Origin: Sinorhizobium terangae
GTDB lineage: Bacteria > Pseudomonadota > Alphaproteobacteria > Rhizobiales > Rhizobiaceae
Length of the DNA: 64,000 nucleotides
Direction of reading: 5' to 3'
Assembly: GCF_009601505.1 (NCBI RefSeq)
Contig: NZ_WITC01000026.1
Location: 62,001-126,000 of the forward strand
The translations under genes and the position numbers were made by a program. The notes beneath the pieces are model-generated. The model had not been told where the DNA came from. It saw only the letters and a program-made list of their open reading frames with translations, and did not search any database. Positions 15,055 to 22,816 of this stretch are shown here, piece by piece (the first letter of the stretch is position 1; the number at the start of each line of letters is the position of its first letter).

Positions 15055-16293
15055 ATGCATCAGGACCCACTTGGCGGCGGCACCGGTACGCATTGGCACG
15101 AGCCCGCCGGCACCAAGAAGGCTGGCTTCGGCGAATTCAAGAAGCAGCCGACGCCCTATGACCAGTTCATGGAAGAGGAAGGCATTCCGGTCTTTCGCGA
15201 TCTCGGTGTTTCGAGCGTGAAGAATCTGCCGTTGAAGCCGTGGAAGCGGACGGGCGGCAACGGCACTTATATCCAACTCTACGGCACTGAAACCAAATGG
15301 GGCTGCCACCTCGTTGAGATTCCCGCCGCCGGCGCGCTCAATCCCGAGAAGCACATGTATGAGGAAATCTACATCGTGGTCGAAGGACGCGGCTCCACAG
15401 AGGTCTGGCTCGAGGGCGAGGGCCGCAAGCATGTCTTCGAGTGGCAGGAGGGCTCCATGTTCTCCATCCCGATGAATGCATGGCACCGCATCGTCAATGC
15501 CACCAACAGCCCGGCGCTGCTGCTTGGCGGCACGACGGCGCCGAACGTGCTCAACCAGATCCAGAACGTCGACGCCGTCTTCAACAACCCTTACGTCTTC
15601 CGCGACCGCTTTTCGGGCGCCGATGACTTCTACAAATATCGCGAAGAGATCGAGCCCGATCCAGTGCGTGGTCTCGCCATGCGGCGTACGAACTTCCTGC
15701 CGGACGCCGTCAACTGCGAACTGCCGCTCGATAACCGTCGCTCGCCCGGCTACCGCCGCGTCGAGCCTTTCATGACCAACAATACCTTCTATTACTGGAT
15801 CGGCCAGCACGAGAACGGCCGCTATTCCAAGGCGCACGCCCACACCTCGGCGGCGATCCTGATCTGCCTGAAGGGCGAAGGCTATACCTATACCTGGCCG
15901 GAACAATACGGCGTCAACCCCTGGAAGGACGGCCACGCCGACCAGGTGCGTCGCCTCGACTACGGCCCGTTCGGCATGGTGACGGCGGCACCTGGCGGCG
16001 CCCGCTGGTACCACCAGCACTTCAGCGTCTCCAAGGAGCCCTTCCGGCTGATGGCCTGGTTCGGCCCGCACAACCCCGGCCGCGATCCGGGCGCACCTGG
16101 CGAAAAGCATACCGACTATACGGCGATCGACGTCAATGAGGGCGGCACCGCCATCCCCTACTGGATGGAAGATCCCTTCATCCGTAACGAATACGAGGCG
16201 CATCTCAAGCGGAACGGCGTGGACATCCGCATGAAGCCGGAATGGTACGAGAAGCCGGCCGACACGACCAAGAAGATGTCGACGGTCGTCTGA
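15055..16293 (+). CDS. Bicupin protein, paired with EutA-family gene
   Basis: A 412-aa cytoplasmic protein with two cupin domains. The first (about 75-170) includes EKHMYEEIYIVVEGRGSTEVW and WHRIVNATNSPA; the second (about 240-345) includes SKAHAHTSAAILICLKGEGYTYTW and WYHQHFSVSKEPFRLMAWF. His/Glu residues in both could bind a metal. The ATG has a GAGAGGAGA site. It ends 11 bp before the EutA-family gene, a tight operon. Cupins next to EutA-like genes have been annotated in some genomes as ethanolamine-lyase-activating proteins, but I see no direct evidence for that. Gentisate-type dioxygenases are also bicupins, so an aromatic ring-opening role is an alternative. Confidence 0.75.
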   Translation: MHQDPLGGGTGTHWHEPAGTKKAGFGEFKKQPTPYDQFMEEEGIPVFRDLGVSSVKNLPLKPWKRTGGNGTYIQLYGTETKWGCHLVEIPAAGALNPEKHMYEEIYIVVEGRGSTEVWLEGEGRKHVFEWQEGSMFSIPMNAWHRIVNATNSPALLLGGTTAPNVLNQIQNVDAVFNNPYVFRDRFSGADDFYKYREEIEPDPVRGLAMRRTNFLPDAVNCELPLDNRRSPGYRRVEPFMTNNTFYYWIGQHENGRYSKAHAHTSAAILICLKGEGYTYTWPEQYGVNPWKDGHADQVRRLDYGPFGMVTAAPGGARWYHQHFSVSKEPFRLMAWFGPHNPGRDPGAPGEKHTDYTAIDVNEGGTAIPYWMEDPFIRNEYEAHLKRNGVDIRMKPEWYEKPADTTKKMSTVV

Positions 16294-16304
16294 TTGGCGA
16301 AGTG

Positions 16305-17813
16305 ATGTCAGAGGAAGAAGAACAGGGCGGCCGGATATTCTTTTCGAATGTCGGCCGCAGCATGGAACTCGAGGACGAGATCCGGCTGACCAGCGTCGGC
16401 ATCGACATTGGTTCGTCGACCTCTCACCTTGCCTTTTCGCGTATCGTGCTCGAGCGGCTCGATACGCGATACATGGTGGTCGAGCGCACGCTGCTGCATC
16501 AGTCCGAGGTCTTGCTGACGCCTTATGCGGGCGACAACGAGATCGATGCGGAGGCACTCGGCGCGTTTATTGCCGAGCAATACGAGGCAGCCGGTCTCAA
16601 GCCGGAAGCGATCGACACCGGTGCTCTCATCCTGACCGGCGTCGCGGTCCGCCGCCGCAATGCCCGCGCGATCGGCGAGATCTTTTCCGCCCAGACCGGA
16701 AAGTTCGTCGTCGTCAGCGCCGGAGATGGGCTGGAAACGACGCTCGCCGCCTTCGGCTCGGGCGCGGTTGCGCGTTCCGGCAAAGGCGAGCGGGTGCTGA
16801 ATGTCGATATCGGCGGCGGCACGTCCAAGCTCGCGCTCTGCGAAAACGGCGCGATCCGGAATATCAGCGCCATCGATGTCGGCGCGCGCGTCATCGCCTT
16901 CGACGCCGATCGTCGCATCACGCGGATCGAAGAGGCAGGCTACTATTTTGCGCGTCGCGCGGGGGTCGCAGTCAACCTCGGCGCCATATTGACGGCCGAG
17001 GATGCTCAACGCATCGCCGCGTCGATGGTCGACGTGCTGTTCGAGGCCATGCAGGGGGGCGAGATGCGGCGGCAAACCACTGACCTCCATCGGTTGCCTC
17101 CTTTGCCGGCCGGTCCGACGCCCGACGTCGTGATGATCTCGGGCGGTGTTTCCGAATTCCTCTATGCGGATGCGGAACAGGATTTCAGCGATCTCGGTCC
17201 CCTTCTTGCCTTGGAACTTCGGCAGCGCCTGGCGAACTGGTCTCCGCGGCTGGAGCGGCCCCAACAGGGCATCCGCGCAACCGTCGTCGGCGCCTCGCAA
17301 TATACGGTGCAGGTGAGCGGCAGCACGATCTTCGTCGATCCGCTCGACATGCTGCCGGTGCGCAACGTGCCGGTCATCAAGCCGGCGCTCGTCTTCGATG
17401 AAGAGATCGATGCGGCCGCCATCGCCGAAGCGGTGCGGGAGAGCCTGGCGCGGCTCGATCTCAGCGATGGCGAGAGTGCGGTGGCCGTCTGTTACGAATG
17501 GGAAGGCTCGGCGAGCTATCGGCGCCTCGCCGGTTTCTGTCGCGGCATTGTGGAAGGCCTGGCGCCGATCCTTCAAGGCGGTCATCCGCTGATCCTCGTC
17601 GGTGAAGGCGATATCGGTGGCCTTGTCGGAATGCACTGCAAACAGGAGGCCGGCATCTCGAAACTCGTCTCCATCGACGGCATCAAGCTCGACGAGTTCG
17701 ATTTCATCGACATCGGCGCCATGCTCGAAACGTCCGGCGCCGTACCGGTGGTGATCAAGTCGCTGGTCTTCCCGAGCCTCGGTCTCGGCCATGAAGCTTT
17801 CGACCGCGACTGA
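16305..17813 (+). CDS. eutA: EutA-family ATPase (ethanolamine ammonia-lyase reactivase-like)
   Basis: A 502-aa actin/Hsp70-fold protein that follows EutA along its length: SVGIDIGSSTSHLAFSRIVLE (about 24-45), ILTGVAVRRRNAR, FVVVSAGDGLET, VLNVDIGGGTSKLALC, MISGGVSEFL, DLGPLLALELR, IRATVVGASQYTVQVSGSTIF and the C-terminal VVIKSLVFPSLG. EutA uses ATP to eject damaged cobalamin from ethanolamine ammonia-lyase. No eutB or eutC lies in the window. It is coupled to the bicupin gene and surrounded by aromatic catabolism genes, so it may reactivate another cofactor-dependent enzyme. Family assignment is firm; the client is unknown. Confidence 0.85.
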   Translation: MSEEEEQGGRIFFSNVGRSMELEDEIRLTSVGIDIGSSTSHLAFSRIVLERLDTRYMVVERTLLHQSEVLLTPYAGDNEIDAEALGAFIAEQYEAAGLKPEAIDTGALILTGVAVRRRNARAIGEIFSAQTGKFVVVSAGDGLETTLAAFGSGAVARSGKGERVLNVDIGGGTSKLALCENGAIRNISAIDVGARVIAFDADRRITRIEEAGYYFARRAGVAVNLGAILTAEDAQRIAASMVDVLFEAMQGGEMRRQTTDLHRLPPLPAGPTPDVVMISGGVSEFLYADAEQDFSDLGPLLALELRQRLANWSPRLERPQQGIRATVVGASQYTVQVSGSTIFVDPLDMLPVRNVPVIKPALVFDEEIDAAAIAEAVRESLARLDLSDGESAVAVCYEWEGSASYRRLAGFCRGIVEGLAPILQGGHPLILVGEGDIGGLVGMHCKQEAGISKLVSIDGIKLDEFDFIDIGAMLETSGAVPVVIKSLVFPSLGLGHEAFDRD

Positions 17814-17843
17814 GCGCAGCAATCAACCGCTGTCTACGCCTGA

Positions 17844-17866
17844 CGCGAAGCCTCGGAGGCTTCGCG
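17844..17866. terminator. Bidirectional hairpin between convergent genes
   Basis: CGCGAAGCC and GGCTTCGCG pair around TCGGA between the eutA-like stop (17813) and the flavin monooxygenase stop (17878). Position and symmetry fit a shared terminator. Confidence 0.65.
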
Positions 17867-17877
17867 GCATTTGCCGT

Positions 17878-19491
17878 TCAGTGGCCTGTCACCATGGCCG
17901 CGAGTGCGGCCGCGTCCTCCGGCGCCTGGTTCCCACGCCAGACGACATGCATATCGGGGCGCACGAGGATGAGATTGTAGCCATAGATATCGCGCGCCCT
18001 CTGCTCCGCAATATCGATCGTCCCGAACGGCACGCCACGAGTGCGAAAAGCCTTGCCGAGAGCGCCGTCGTCGGCGCCCGTGCCACCGAGCCTCAGCAAC
18101 GTATAGCCTTGGCCGATGCGGTCCTGCACCGGCTCGCCGTTGTCGAGCCACAGATGCGGCAGCCGGGCGCCGGGCCAGGTAGTCGGATGGTACTCGCGGA
18201 AGAGGTGTTCCGGTCCTCCGGGCTCATCGGTGATGACAGGAGAGCCGACATAGCGATAACCGAGCTCGGCACCGATCATCTCGTTTGTCTTGCGCTGCTC
18301 GACGTCTGCGACACGCGCGAGATTGTCGCGCGTCGCCTGGCCCGCCGGCGTCGCGTCGCGGATATCCGGCCGGTACTCAGAGCGCCACTTGCGTCGGCCG
18401 AGCGAGGCATAGCGCGAGGCGCCGACGTTCCGATCACCCACCTGCCGTCGCTCGATCTCGTAGGAGCGCAGCAGGTTGGGTCCGCCCCAGCCCTGCAGCA
18501 CCGCCGCAAGCTTCCAGCCGAGATCGACGGCGTCACCGACGCCGGTGTTCATGCCAAGGCCACCGGTCGGGATCACGAGGTGCGCCGCGTCTCCCGCGAG
18601 AAAGACCCGTCCGGCGCCGTAGTGATCCGCAAGAAGCAGGTTCTGCTTCCACTGCCCGACATAGAGCATCGTATAGTCGAGCGGCGCACCGACGGCCTTC
18701 TCGAACTGCTGGGTCATATCCTCGTCGCGTTCGACGACGGCATGCAGCGTCCAGTGCTTGGTCGAATCCTGCATGATGAGGAACGTCGCCTGCCCGTCGG
18801 CGACATGATAGTGCCGCCCGCGCCCGGGACCGTCCCCGATCGGAATGCGGTCATAGAGCGTCTCGCTGTAATAGAGCGCCTGGCGCAGGTGCAGAAGGTT
18901 GCCCTCGCCGCGCAGTTTGATGCCGAGTTGCTTGCGTACGGGGCTCCCGCCGCCGTCGCAACCGACCAGGTACTTGGCGCGGAAATGCTCGATCGCACCC
19001 GTCGCATCCGCGGTCCGTACCGTCACGCCGCCTTCGTCCTGTTCGAGCGACAGGAATTCGCAGCCATAACGCACGGTGACGCTCGGCAGGCTCTCGGCGA
19101 CCGATTTCAGCAGCGGCTCCAGCGTATATTGCGAAATGAGTTGATAGGCTTCGAGCGGCTGCGAGGCATCTGTGCTCCGCGCGATCTCCGCCAGGGACTC
19201 GGCAACCGACGGATAAGGCAGGCGCAACAGCGGCGGTTCGTTCATCGCCAGCACGACATAAACGTCCATCGGGATCGAGACATCGAGGCCGGCCGCCCTG
19301 ATCCGCTCGGAAAGCCCCATGCGCCGGAATATCTCCATCGTACGCGCGTTGCAGCGCTCCATCTTCGGCAAGAACTCCGGCGCCGCCTTCTTCTCGATCA
19401 GCGTGCAGCGCACGCCCCTTTGGCCGAGATCGATCGCAAGCGTCAGCCCGACAGGTCCGGCACCGACAATAAGGACATCCGTTTCGCGCAT
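17878..19491 (-). CDS. FAD-dependent aromatic monooxygenase (PheA/MhpA-like)
   Basis: A 537-aa class A flavoprotein hydroxylase. The N-terminal FAD site is VLIVGAGPVGLTLAIDLGQRG, the second motif is YLVGCDGGGSPVRK (about 190), and the ribose-binding GD motif is RVFLAGDAAHLVIPTGGLGMNTG (about 300). The C-terminal domain (PGARLPHLWLDNGE, LILVRPDMHVVWRG) is the thioredoxin-like one found in phenol hydroxylases and MhpA-type enzymes. It would hydroxylate a phenolic ring with NAD(P)H and O2. It runs leftward alone, divergent from the decarboxylase-like gene at 19744. Its paralogue at 49226 belongs to another operon and is TfdB-like. Substrate unknown. Confidence 0.88.
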   Translation of the reverse strand: MRETDVLIVGAGPVGLTLAIDLGQRGVRCTLIEKKAAPEFLPKMERCNARTMEIFRRMGLSERIRAAGLDVSIPMDVYVVLAMNEPPLLRLPYPSVAESLAEIARSTDASQPLEAYQLISQYTLEPLLKSVAESLPSVTVRYGCEFLSLEQDEGGVTVRTADATGAIEHFRAKYLVGCDGGGSPVRKQLGIKLRGEGNLLHLRQALYYSETLYDRIPIGDGPGRGRHYHVADGQATFLIMQDSTKHWTLHAVVERDEDMTQQFEKAVGAPLDYTMLYVGQWKQNLLLADHYGAGRVFLAGDAAHLVIPTGGLGMNTGVGDAVDLGWKLAAVLQGWGGPNLLRSYEIERRQVGDRNVGASRYASLGRRKWRSEYRPDIRDATPAGQATRDNLARVADVEQRKTNEMIGAELGYRYVGSPVITDEPGGPEHLFREYHPTTWPGARLPHLWLDNGEPVQDRIGQGYTLLRLGGTGADDGALGKAFRTRGVPFGTIDIAEQRARDIYGYNLILVRPDMHVVWRGNQAPEDAAALAAMVTGH

Positions 19492-19636
19492 GCTAAGATT
19501 CCATCACCATTTGTTGACGACCCAACCGGACCTAGCGAACTCGCCCCGCTCATAGCCAGGATGCCGGAAGCGCTGTTTGATAGGGATGCTGACTTGTACT
19601 TTCAGATTATTTCATTCGTCAAATGGAAAATCATAA

Positions 19637-19665
19637 AATCTCATATTACGAGAAATAGTGAGATT
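19637..19665. promoter_or_regulatory. Inverted repeat in A/T-rich divergent promoter region
   Basis: AATCTCA (19637-19643) and TGAGATT (19659-19665) form a perfect 7-bp inverted repeat, spacer 15, in the A/T-rich gap between the monooxygenase (start 19491) and the decarboxylase-like gene (start 19744). A regulator site is likely given the location; the regulator is not evident. Confidence 0.4.
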
Positions 19666-19743
19666 CTGCTGGACATTCCAATCGCGTTTGGCGCATGGTG
19701 CGTTCGCTGATGCCGCAGGGCTCGCATGAGGTGGGAGGAACGG

Positions 19744-20733
19744 GTGACGAAAAAGATCGAGCTGACGCTCGCCTGCGGCGATTACGAGATCGTGCGGGCA
19801 CTGAAAGAGGGAGACGTACGGCCGGACGGGATCGAAATGACGATCCTGACCGAGATGGATTCGACGACGCGTCACTGGCGTTTTCTGAGGAACGGCGAAT
19901 TCGACGTTGCCGAGGTGTCGCTGTCGTCCTACATCGCCGCGAAGACACGGGGTCTGCCCTTCGCGGCAATCCCGGTCTTCCTGCATCGCCGCTTCCGACA
20001 CGGCTTCATCTTCACCAACACCCGAAGCGGAATCCGCGAACCGAAGGATCTGATCGGCCGCAAGGTCGGCGTGAAGAGCTATCTCGTCACCGCGACGCTC
20101 TGGCTGCGCGGAGTTCTCGAAAGCGAGTACGGCGTCCCGCACAAATCGATCGATTGGTATGCCGAACTCGACGAGGATGTCGATTTCACGCCGCCGGAAG
20201 GGCTCCGGCTTCACCGCCTGCCCGACGACAAGTCGGTCGAACAGATGCTGCTCGACGGCGAGATCGACGCGCTCCTCCATCCCGACCTGATCGAGCCCAT
20301 CGTTAGGCGCGATCCCCGCGTCGGCCGGCTCTTCCCCGACTACAAGCGGGAGGAGATCGCCTATTACAAGCGGACCGGCATTTTCCCCATCATGCATGTT
20401 CTCGGCATTCGGCCCGAGATTGTCGAGCGCCATCCGTGGGTGCCGATCAATCTCTATCAAGCGTTCAACGAGGCGAAACGCATCGCCATGCGGCGAATGG
20501 AAAACCCGCGCATCGTGCCGCTCGCCTGGTACCGCGAAGCCTGGGAGGAGCAGCAGGAAATTCTCGGCGACGATCCGTGGGCCTACGGGCTCGACGGCCA
20601 GAACCGCAAGACGCTCGAAACCGTTGTCGGCTATGCCCACGAACAGGGCCTGATCGATCGCAAGGTGCCGCTCTCCGAGCTTTTCCTCGACGTGTCTCAG
20701 GGTCGCAAGCGGGGGGACAAGCACCGTGTGTAG
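19744..20733 (+). CDS. 4,5-dihydroxyphthalate decarboxylase-like protein (Pht5 family), copy B
   Basis: A 329-aa paralogue of the protein at 6399. Shared features are VRPDGIEM, FLRNGEFDVAEVSLSSY, SGIREPKDLIGRKVG, DGEIDALLHP, YYKRTGIFPIMH and DDPWAYG. GTG 19744 was chosen because GGGAGG lies 6 bases upstream and conservation starts right there (TKKIELTLACGDYE). No signal peptide, so despite the periplasmic-binding-protein-like fold a cytoplasmic decarboxylase is more likely than a transporter. It is the first gene of a rightward set with a class II aldolase-fold protein (20819) and an amidohydrolase (21552). Whether the copies use different dihydroxyphthalate isomers cannot be told. Confidence 0.78.
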   Translation: MTKKIELTLACGDYEIVRALKEGDVRPDGIEMTILTEMDSTTRHWRFLRNGEFDVAEVSLSSYIAAKTRGLPFAAIPVFLHRRFRHGFIFTNTRSGIREPKDLIGRKVGVKSYLVTATLWLRGVLESEYGVPHKSIDWYAELDEDVDFTPPEGLRLHRLPDDKSVEQMLLDGEIDALLHPDLIEPIVRRDPRVGRLFPDYKREEIAYYKRTGIFPIMHVLGIRPEIVERHPWVPINLYQAFNEAKRIAMRRMENPRIVPLAWYREAWEEQQEILGDDPWAYGLDGQNRKTLETVVGYAHEQGLIDRKVPLSELFLDVSQGRKRGDKHRV

Positions 20734-20818
20734 CGCCTGCGACCTGCAAGACCCGGGCGGAGCAGCCCTCCCGAGCGGTAATCCTTTCCTGTGCAATGAG
20801 CCATCGGAGCAAAAGACG

Positions 20819-21511
20819 ATGCATGAGGACGTGAAACAGAGAATGGTCGAGGCCGGCAAGATCCTCGAACAGGCCGGACAGGGCGACTGGACGCGCGGCC
20901 ATATCTCCGTGCGCGTGCCGGATGCGCCGGATCGCTTCTACATGAAGGCCTCGAAGATCGGCCTTGAGGAAATCACGCTCGACAACCTCATCACCGTCGG
21001 CCTCGACGGCGAGAAGATCGCCGGTGATCTCGGCCGCCACAACGAGGTCTACATCCATTCGGAGGTGCTGAAGGCGCGGTCCGACATCAATGCCGTGGTC
21101 CACACGCATGCGCCCTACGCCGTCAGCTTCTCCGCACTCGGCAAGCCATTGCAGGCGATCGGCCATGCCGGGTCGATCTTCTCGGAAGGGCTGCCCGTCT
21201 TTTCCGAGACGACCGAGCTGATCACCACGGCCGAACGCGGCCGCGCGGTTGCCGCGACACTCGGCGGCCACGGCGCCATGCTGCTCCAGAACCACGGCAT
21301 CGTCACCGCCGCCGCCAGCATCGAACAGGCGATCTACCTAGCGCTTTCGCTCGAAACCGCCTGCATGATGCAGCTTTGGGTCGAGGCGGCGGGCGGCGCC
21401 AAGGCGCTCGGCAAGCCGGAGGATATCAAGGCGAAGCGCCGGCACATGTTCCGCGAAGAAATGTTCAAGGCCACTTTCGCCTATCTCGTCCGGCGCCTGA
21501 AGCGCGGCTGA
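20819..21511 (+). CDS. Class II aldolase/adducin-fold protein
   Basis: A 230-aa class II aldolase-family member. GDWTRGHISVRVPD (about 20-33) is the N-terminal loop, the metal site is likely in VVHTHAPYAVSFSALG (H-x-H, about 87-102), and QNHGIVTAAASIEQAI (about 160) carries the third His. Members split sugar phosphates or decarboxylate hydroxy-aromatics. It follows the decarboxylase-like gene and precedes the amidohydrolase by 40 bp, so it probably works on an aromatic acid intermediate. The start ATG 20819 has CGGAGC upstream; the longer in-frame extension overlaps the previous gene by 8 bp and is less likely. Confidence 0.82.
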   Translation: MHEDVKQRMVEAGKILEQAGQGDWTRGHISVRVPDAPDRFYMKASKIGLEEITLDNLITVGLDGEKIAGDLGRHNEVYIHSEVLKARSDINAVVHTHAPYAVSFSALGKPLQAIGHAGSIFSEGLPVFSETTELITTAERGRAVAATLGGHGAMLLQNHGIVTAAASIEQAIYLALSLETACMMQLWVEAAGGAKALGKPEDIKAKRRHMFREEMFKATFAYLVRRLKRG

Positions 21512-21551
21512 TCATCGGCACCCACCAGCAAATCGCACCAAGAGGAAGACG

Positions 21552-22568
21552 ATGCACTACATCGATGCGTTCAATCACTTTTTCCCGAAAGCGCTGTGGC
21601 AAAGGATCCAACAGCTCGACGGGGCCGGCAAGGACATCGGCCGCAGGATGCAGGGCATCCCCTGTATCTACGACCTGGAGGCTCGCTTCCGCGTCATGGA
21701 CGAGTTCAGGGACTATACGCAGATCCTTTCGCTCGGCATGCCGCCGCTCGAAGCCATGGGCGGTCCGGAACTGGCAACCGAGTTTGCCAAGCTCGGCAAT
21801 GACGGCCTGGCGGAACTCGTCGAGAAGCACCCGGAGCGGTTCGCCGGCTTCGTCGCCGCACTCCCGATGAACGCTCCCGAAGCGGCCGTCAGGGAAGCCG
21901 AGCGCGCCTTCACCGAACTCGGCGCGAACGGCCTGCAGATCCACACCAACGTCAACGGCGCGCCGCTCGACGAGGAGCGCTTTTTTCCGATCTTCGAAGC
22001 CGCTGCCCGCCACGGCAAGCCTGTGCTGCTCCACCCGTCCCGGACCTCGTCCATGCCGGACTATGCGACGGAGGACAAATCGAAATACGAGATCTGGTGG
22101 ACCTTCGGCTGGCCCTACGAGACCAGCGCTGCCATGGCCCGCCTCGTCTTTTCCGGCTTCATGGACCGGCTTCCGGCTCTCAAGGTTCTCGCCCATCACA
22201 TGGGGGCAATGGTCCCCTATTTCGAAGGGCGTGTCGGTCCCGGCTGGGACCAGCTCGGCAAGCGGACCTCGGACGAGGACCTGTCGCTCGTGCTCAAGCG
22301 GCTGAAGAAGCGCCCGCTCGACTATTTCAAGGATTTCTATGCCGACACCGCAGTATTCGGCTCGCGCGCGGCGACGCTCTGCGGTCTCGAATTCTACGGC
22401 AGCGACCGCATCCTCTTTGCGTCCGACTCGCCATTCGATCCGGAAAAGGGCCCGGGCTATATCCGCGACACGCTGAGAATCCTGAACAGCCTCGACCTGC
22501 CCAAGGAGGATCTCGAAAAGCTCTGTTTCCGCAATGCTCAGGCGCTGTTCGGGCTTTCCCCGCATTGA
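21552..22568 (+). CDS. Amidohydrolase family 2 protein, ACMSD/gamma-resorcylate decarboxylase-like
   Basis: A 338-aa TIM-barrel amidohydrolase of the ACMSD superfamily. Candidate metal and catalytic residues are His9 in DAFNHFFP, the His in GKPVLLHPSRT (about 163), the His pair in KVLAHHMGAMVPYFEGR (about 216) and the Asp in LFASDSPFDPEKGP (about 295). In ACMSD the first motif is DxHxHFFP; here Phe occupies the first His position, which appears to be a subfamily trait. Such enzymes mainly perform non-oxidative decarboxylation or hydration of aromatic or ring-opened acids. It closes the three-gene set 19744-22568 and is followed by a hairpin. Exact reaction unknown. Confidence 0.83.
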   Translation: MHYIDAFNHFFPKALWQRIQQLDGAGKDIGRRMQGIPCIYDLEARFRVMDEFRDYTQILSLGMPPLEAMGGPELATEFAKLGNDGLAELVEKHPERFAGFVAALPMNAPEAAVREAERAFTELGANGLQIHTNVNGAPLDEERFFPIFEAAARHGKPVLLHPSRTSSMPDYATEDKSKYEIWWTFGWPYETSAAMARLVFSGFMDRLPALKVLAHHMGAMVPYFEGRVGPGWDQLGKRTSDEDLSLVLKRLKKRPLDYFKDFYADTAVFGSRAATLCGLEFYGSDRILFASDSPFDPEKGPGYIRDTLRILNSLDLPKEDLEKLCFRNAQALFGLSPH

Positions 22569-22580
22569 AGTTTGGGGGCA

Positions 22581-22618
22581 GTCGACGCCGGCGATGGGTG
22601 CGCCCCGCCGGCGTCGAC
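22581..22618 (+). terminator. Long GC-rich hairpin after amidohydrolase gene
   Basis: GTCGACGCCGGCG and CGCCGGCGTCGAC are a perfect 13-bp inverted repeat with a 12-base loop, 13 bp after the stop. No clear T-tract follows, so the stability of the stem is the only argument for termination. Confidence 0.6.
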
Positions 22619-22682
22619 AGCGCAAGACGTTATCACCCGTACCGATCATCGAACGCGAACCGGCCTAATAAATACGACAATT

Positions 22683-22696
22683 TGGTGAGTTCACCA
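22683..22696. promoter_or_regulatory. Palindrome upstream of CUT2 operon, putative operator
   Basis: TGGTGA-GT-TCACCA is a perfect 6-bp-arm palindrome 120 bp before the binding-protein gene, flanked by A/T-rich sequence. It resembles GntR- or LacI-type operators, but no regulator gene of those families is adjacent. Nothing else stands out in 22619-22816. Confidence 0.45.
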
Positions 22697-22816
22697 TTTA
22701 CTTCGACCGGAATGCGCAGAATATTAGCATCTTGGCAAATGGGAGGAAGCTTTTCGGACCCTCTCGTTACATCCGCCCGAACGGCTTCCGACCCTTGACC
22801 ACAAGGGAGGACCAAC

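Noticed and set aside
14554-16557. 667-aa open frame on the minus strand over the bicupin gene
   Set aside because: Antisense shadow; the plus-strand cupin motifs and ribosome site are convincing.
16305-17813. Interpretation as part of an ethanolamine utilisation operon
   Set aside because: No eutB, eutC, eutG, eutE or microcompartment genes are present; neighbours are aromatic catabolism genes.
17791-19710. 639-aa open frame on the plus strand over the flavin monooxygenase
   Set aside because: Antisense of a gene with complete FAD and GD motifs.
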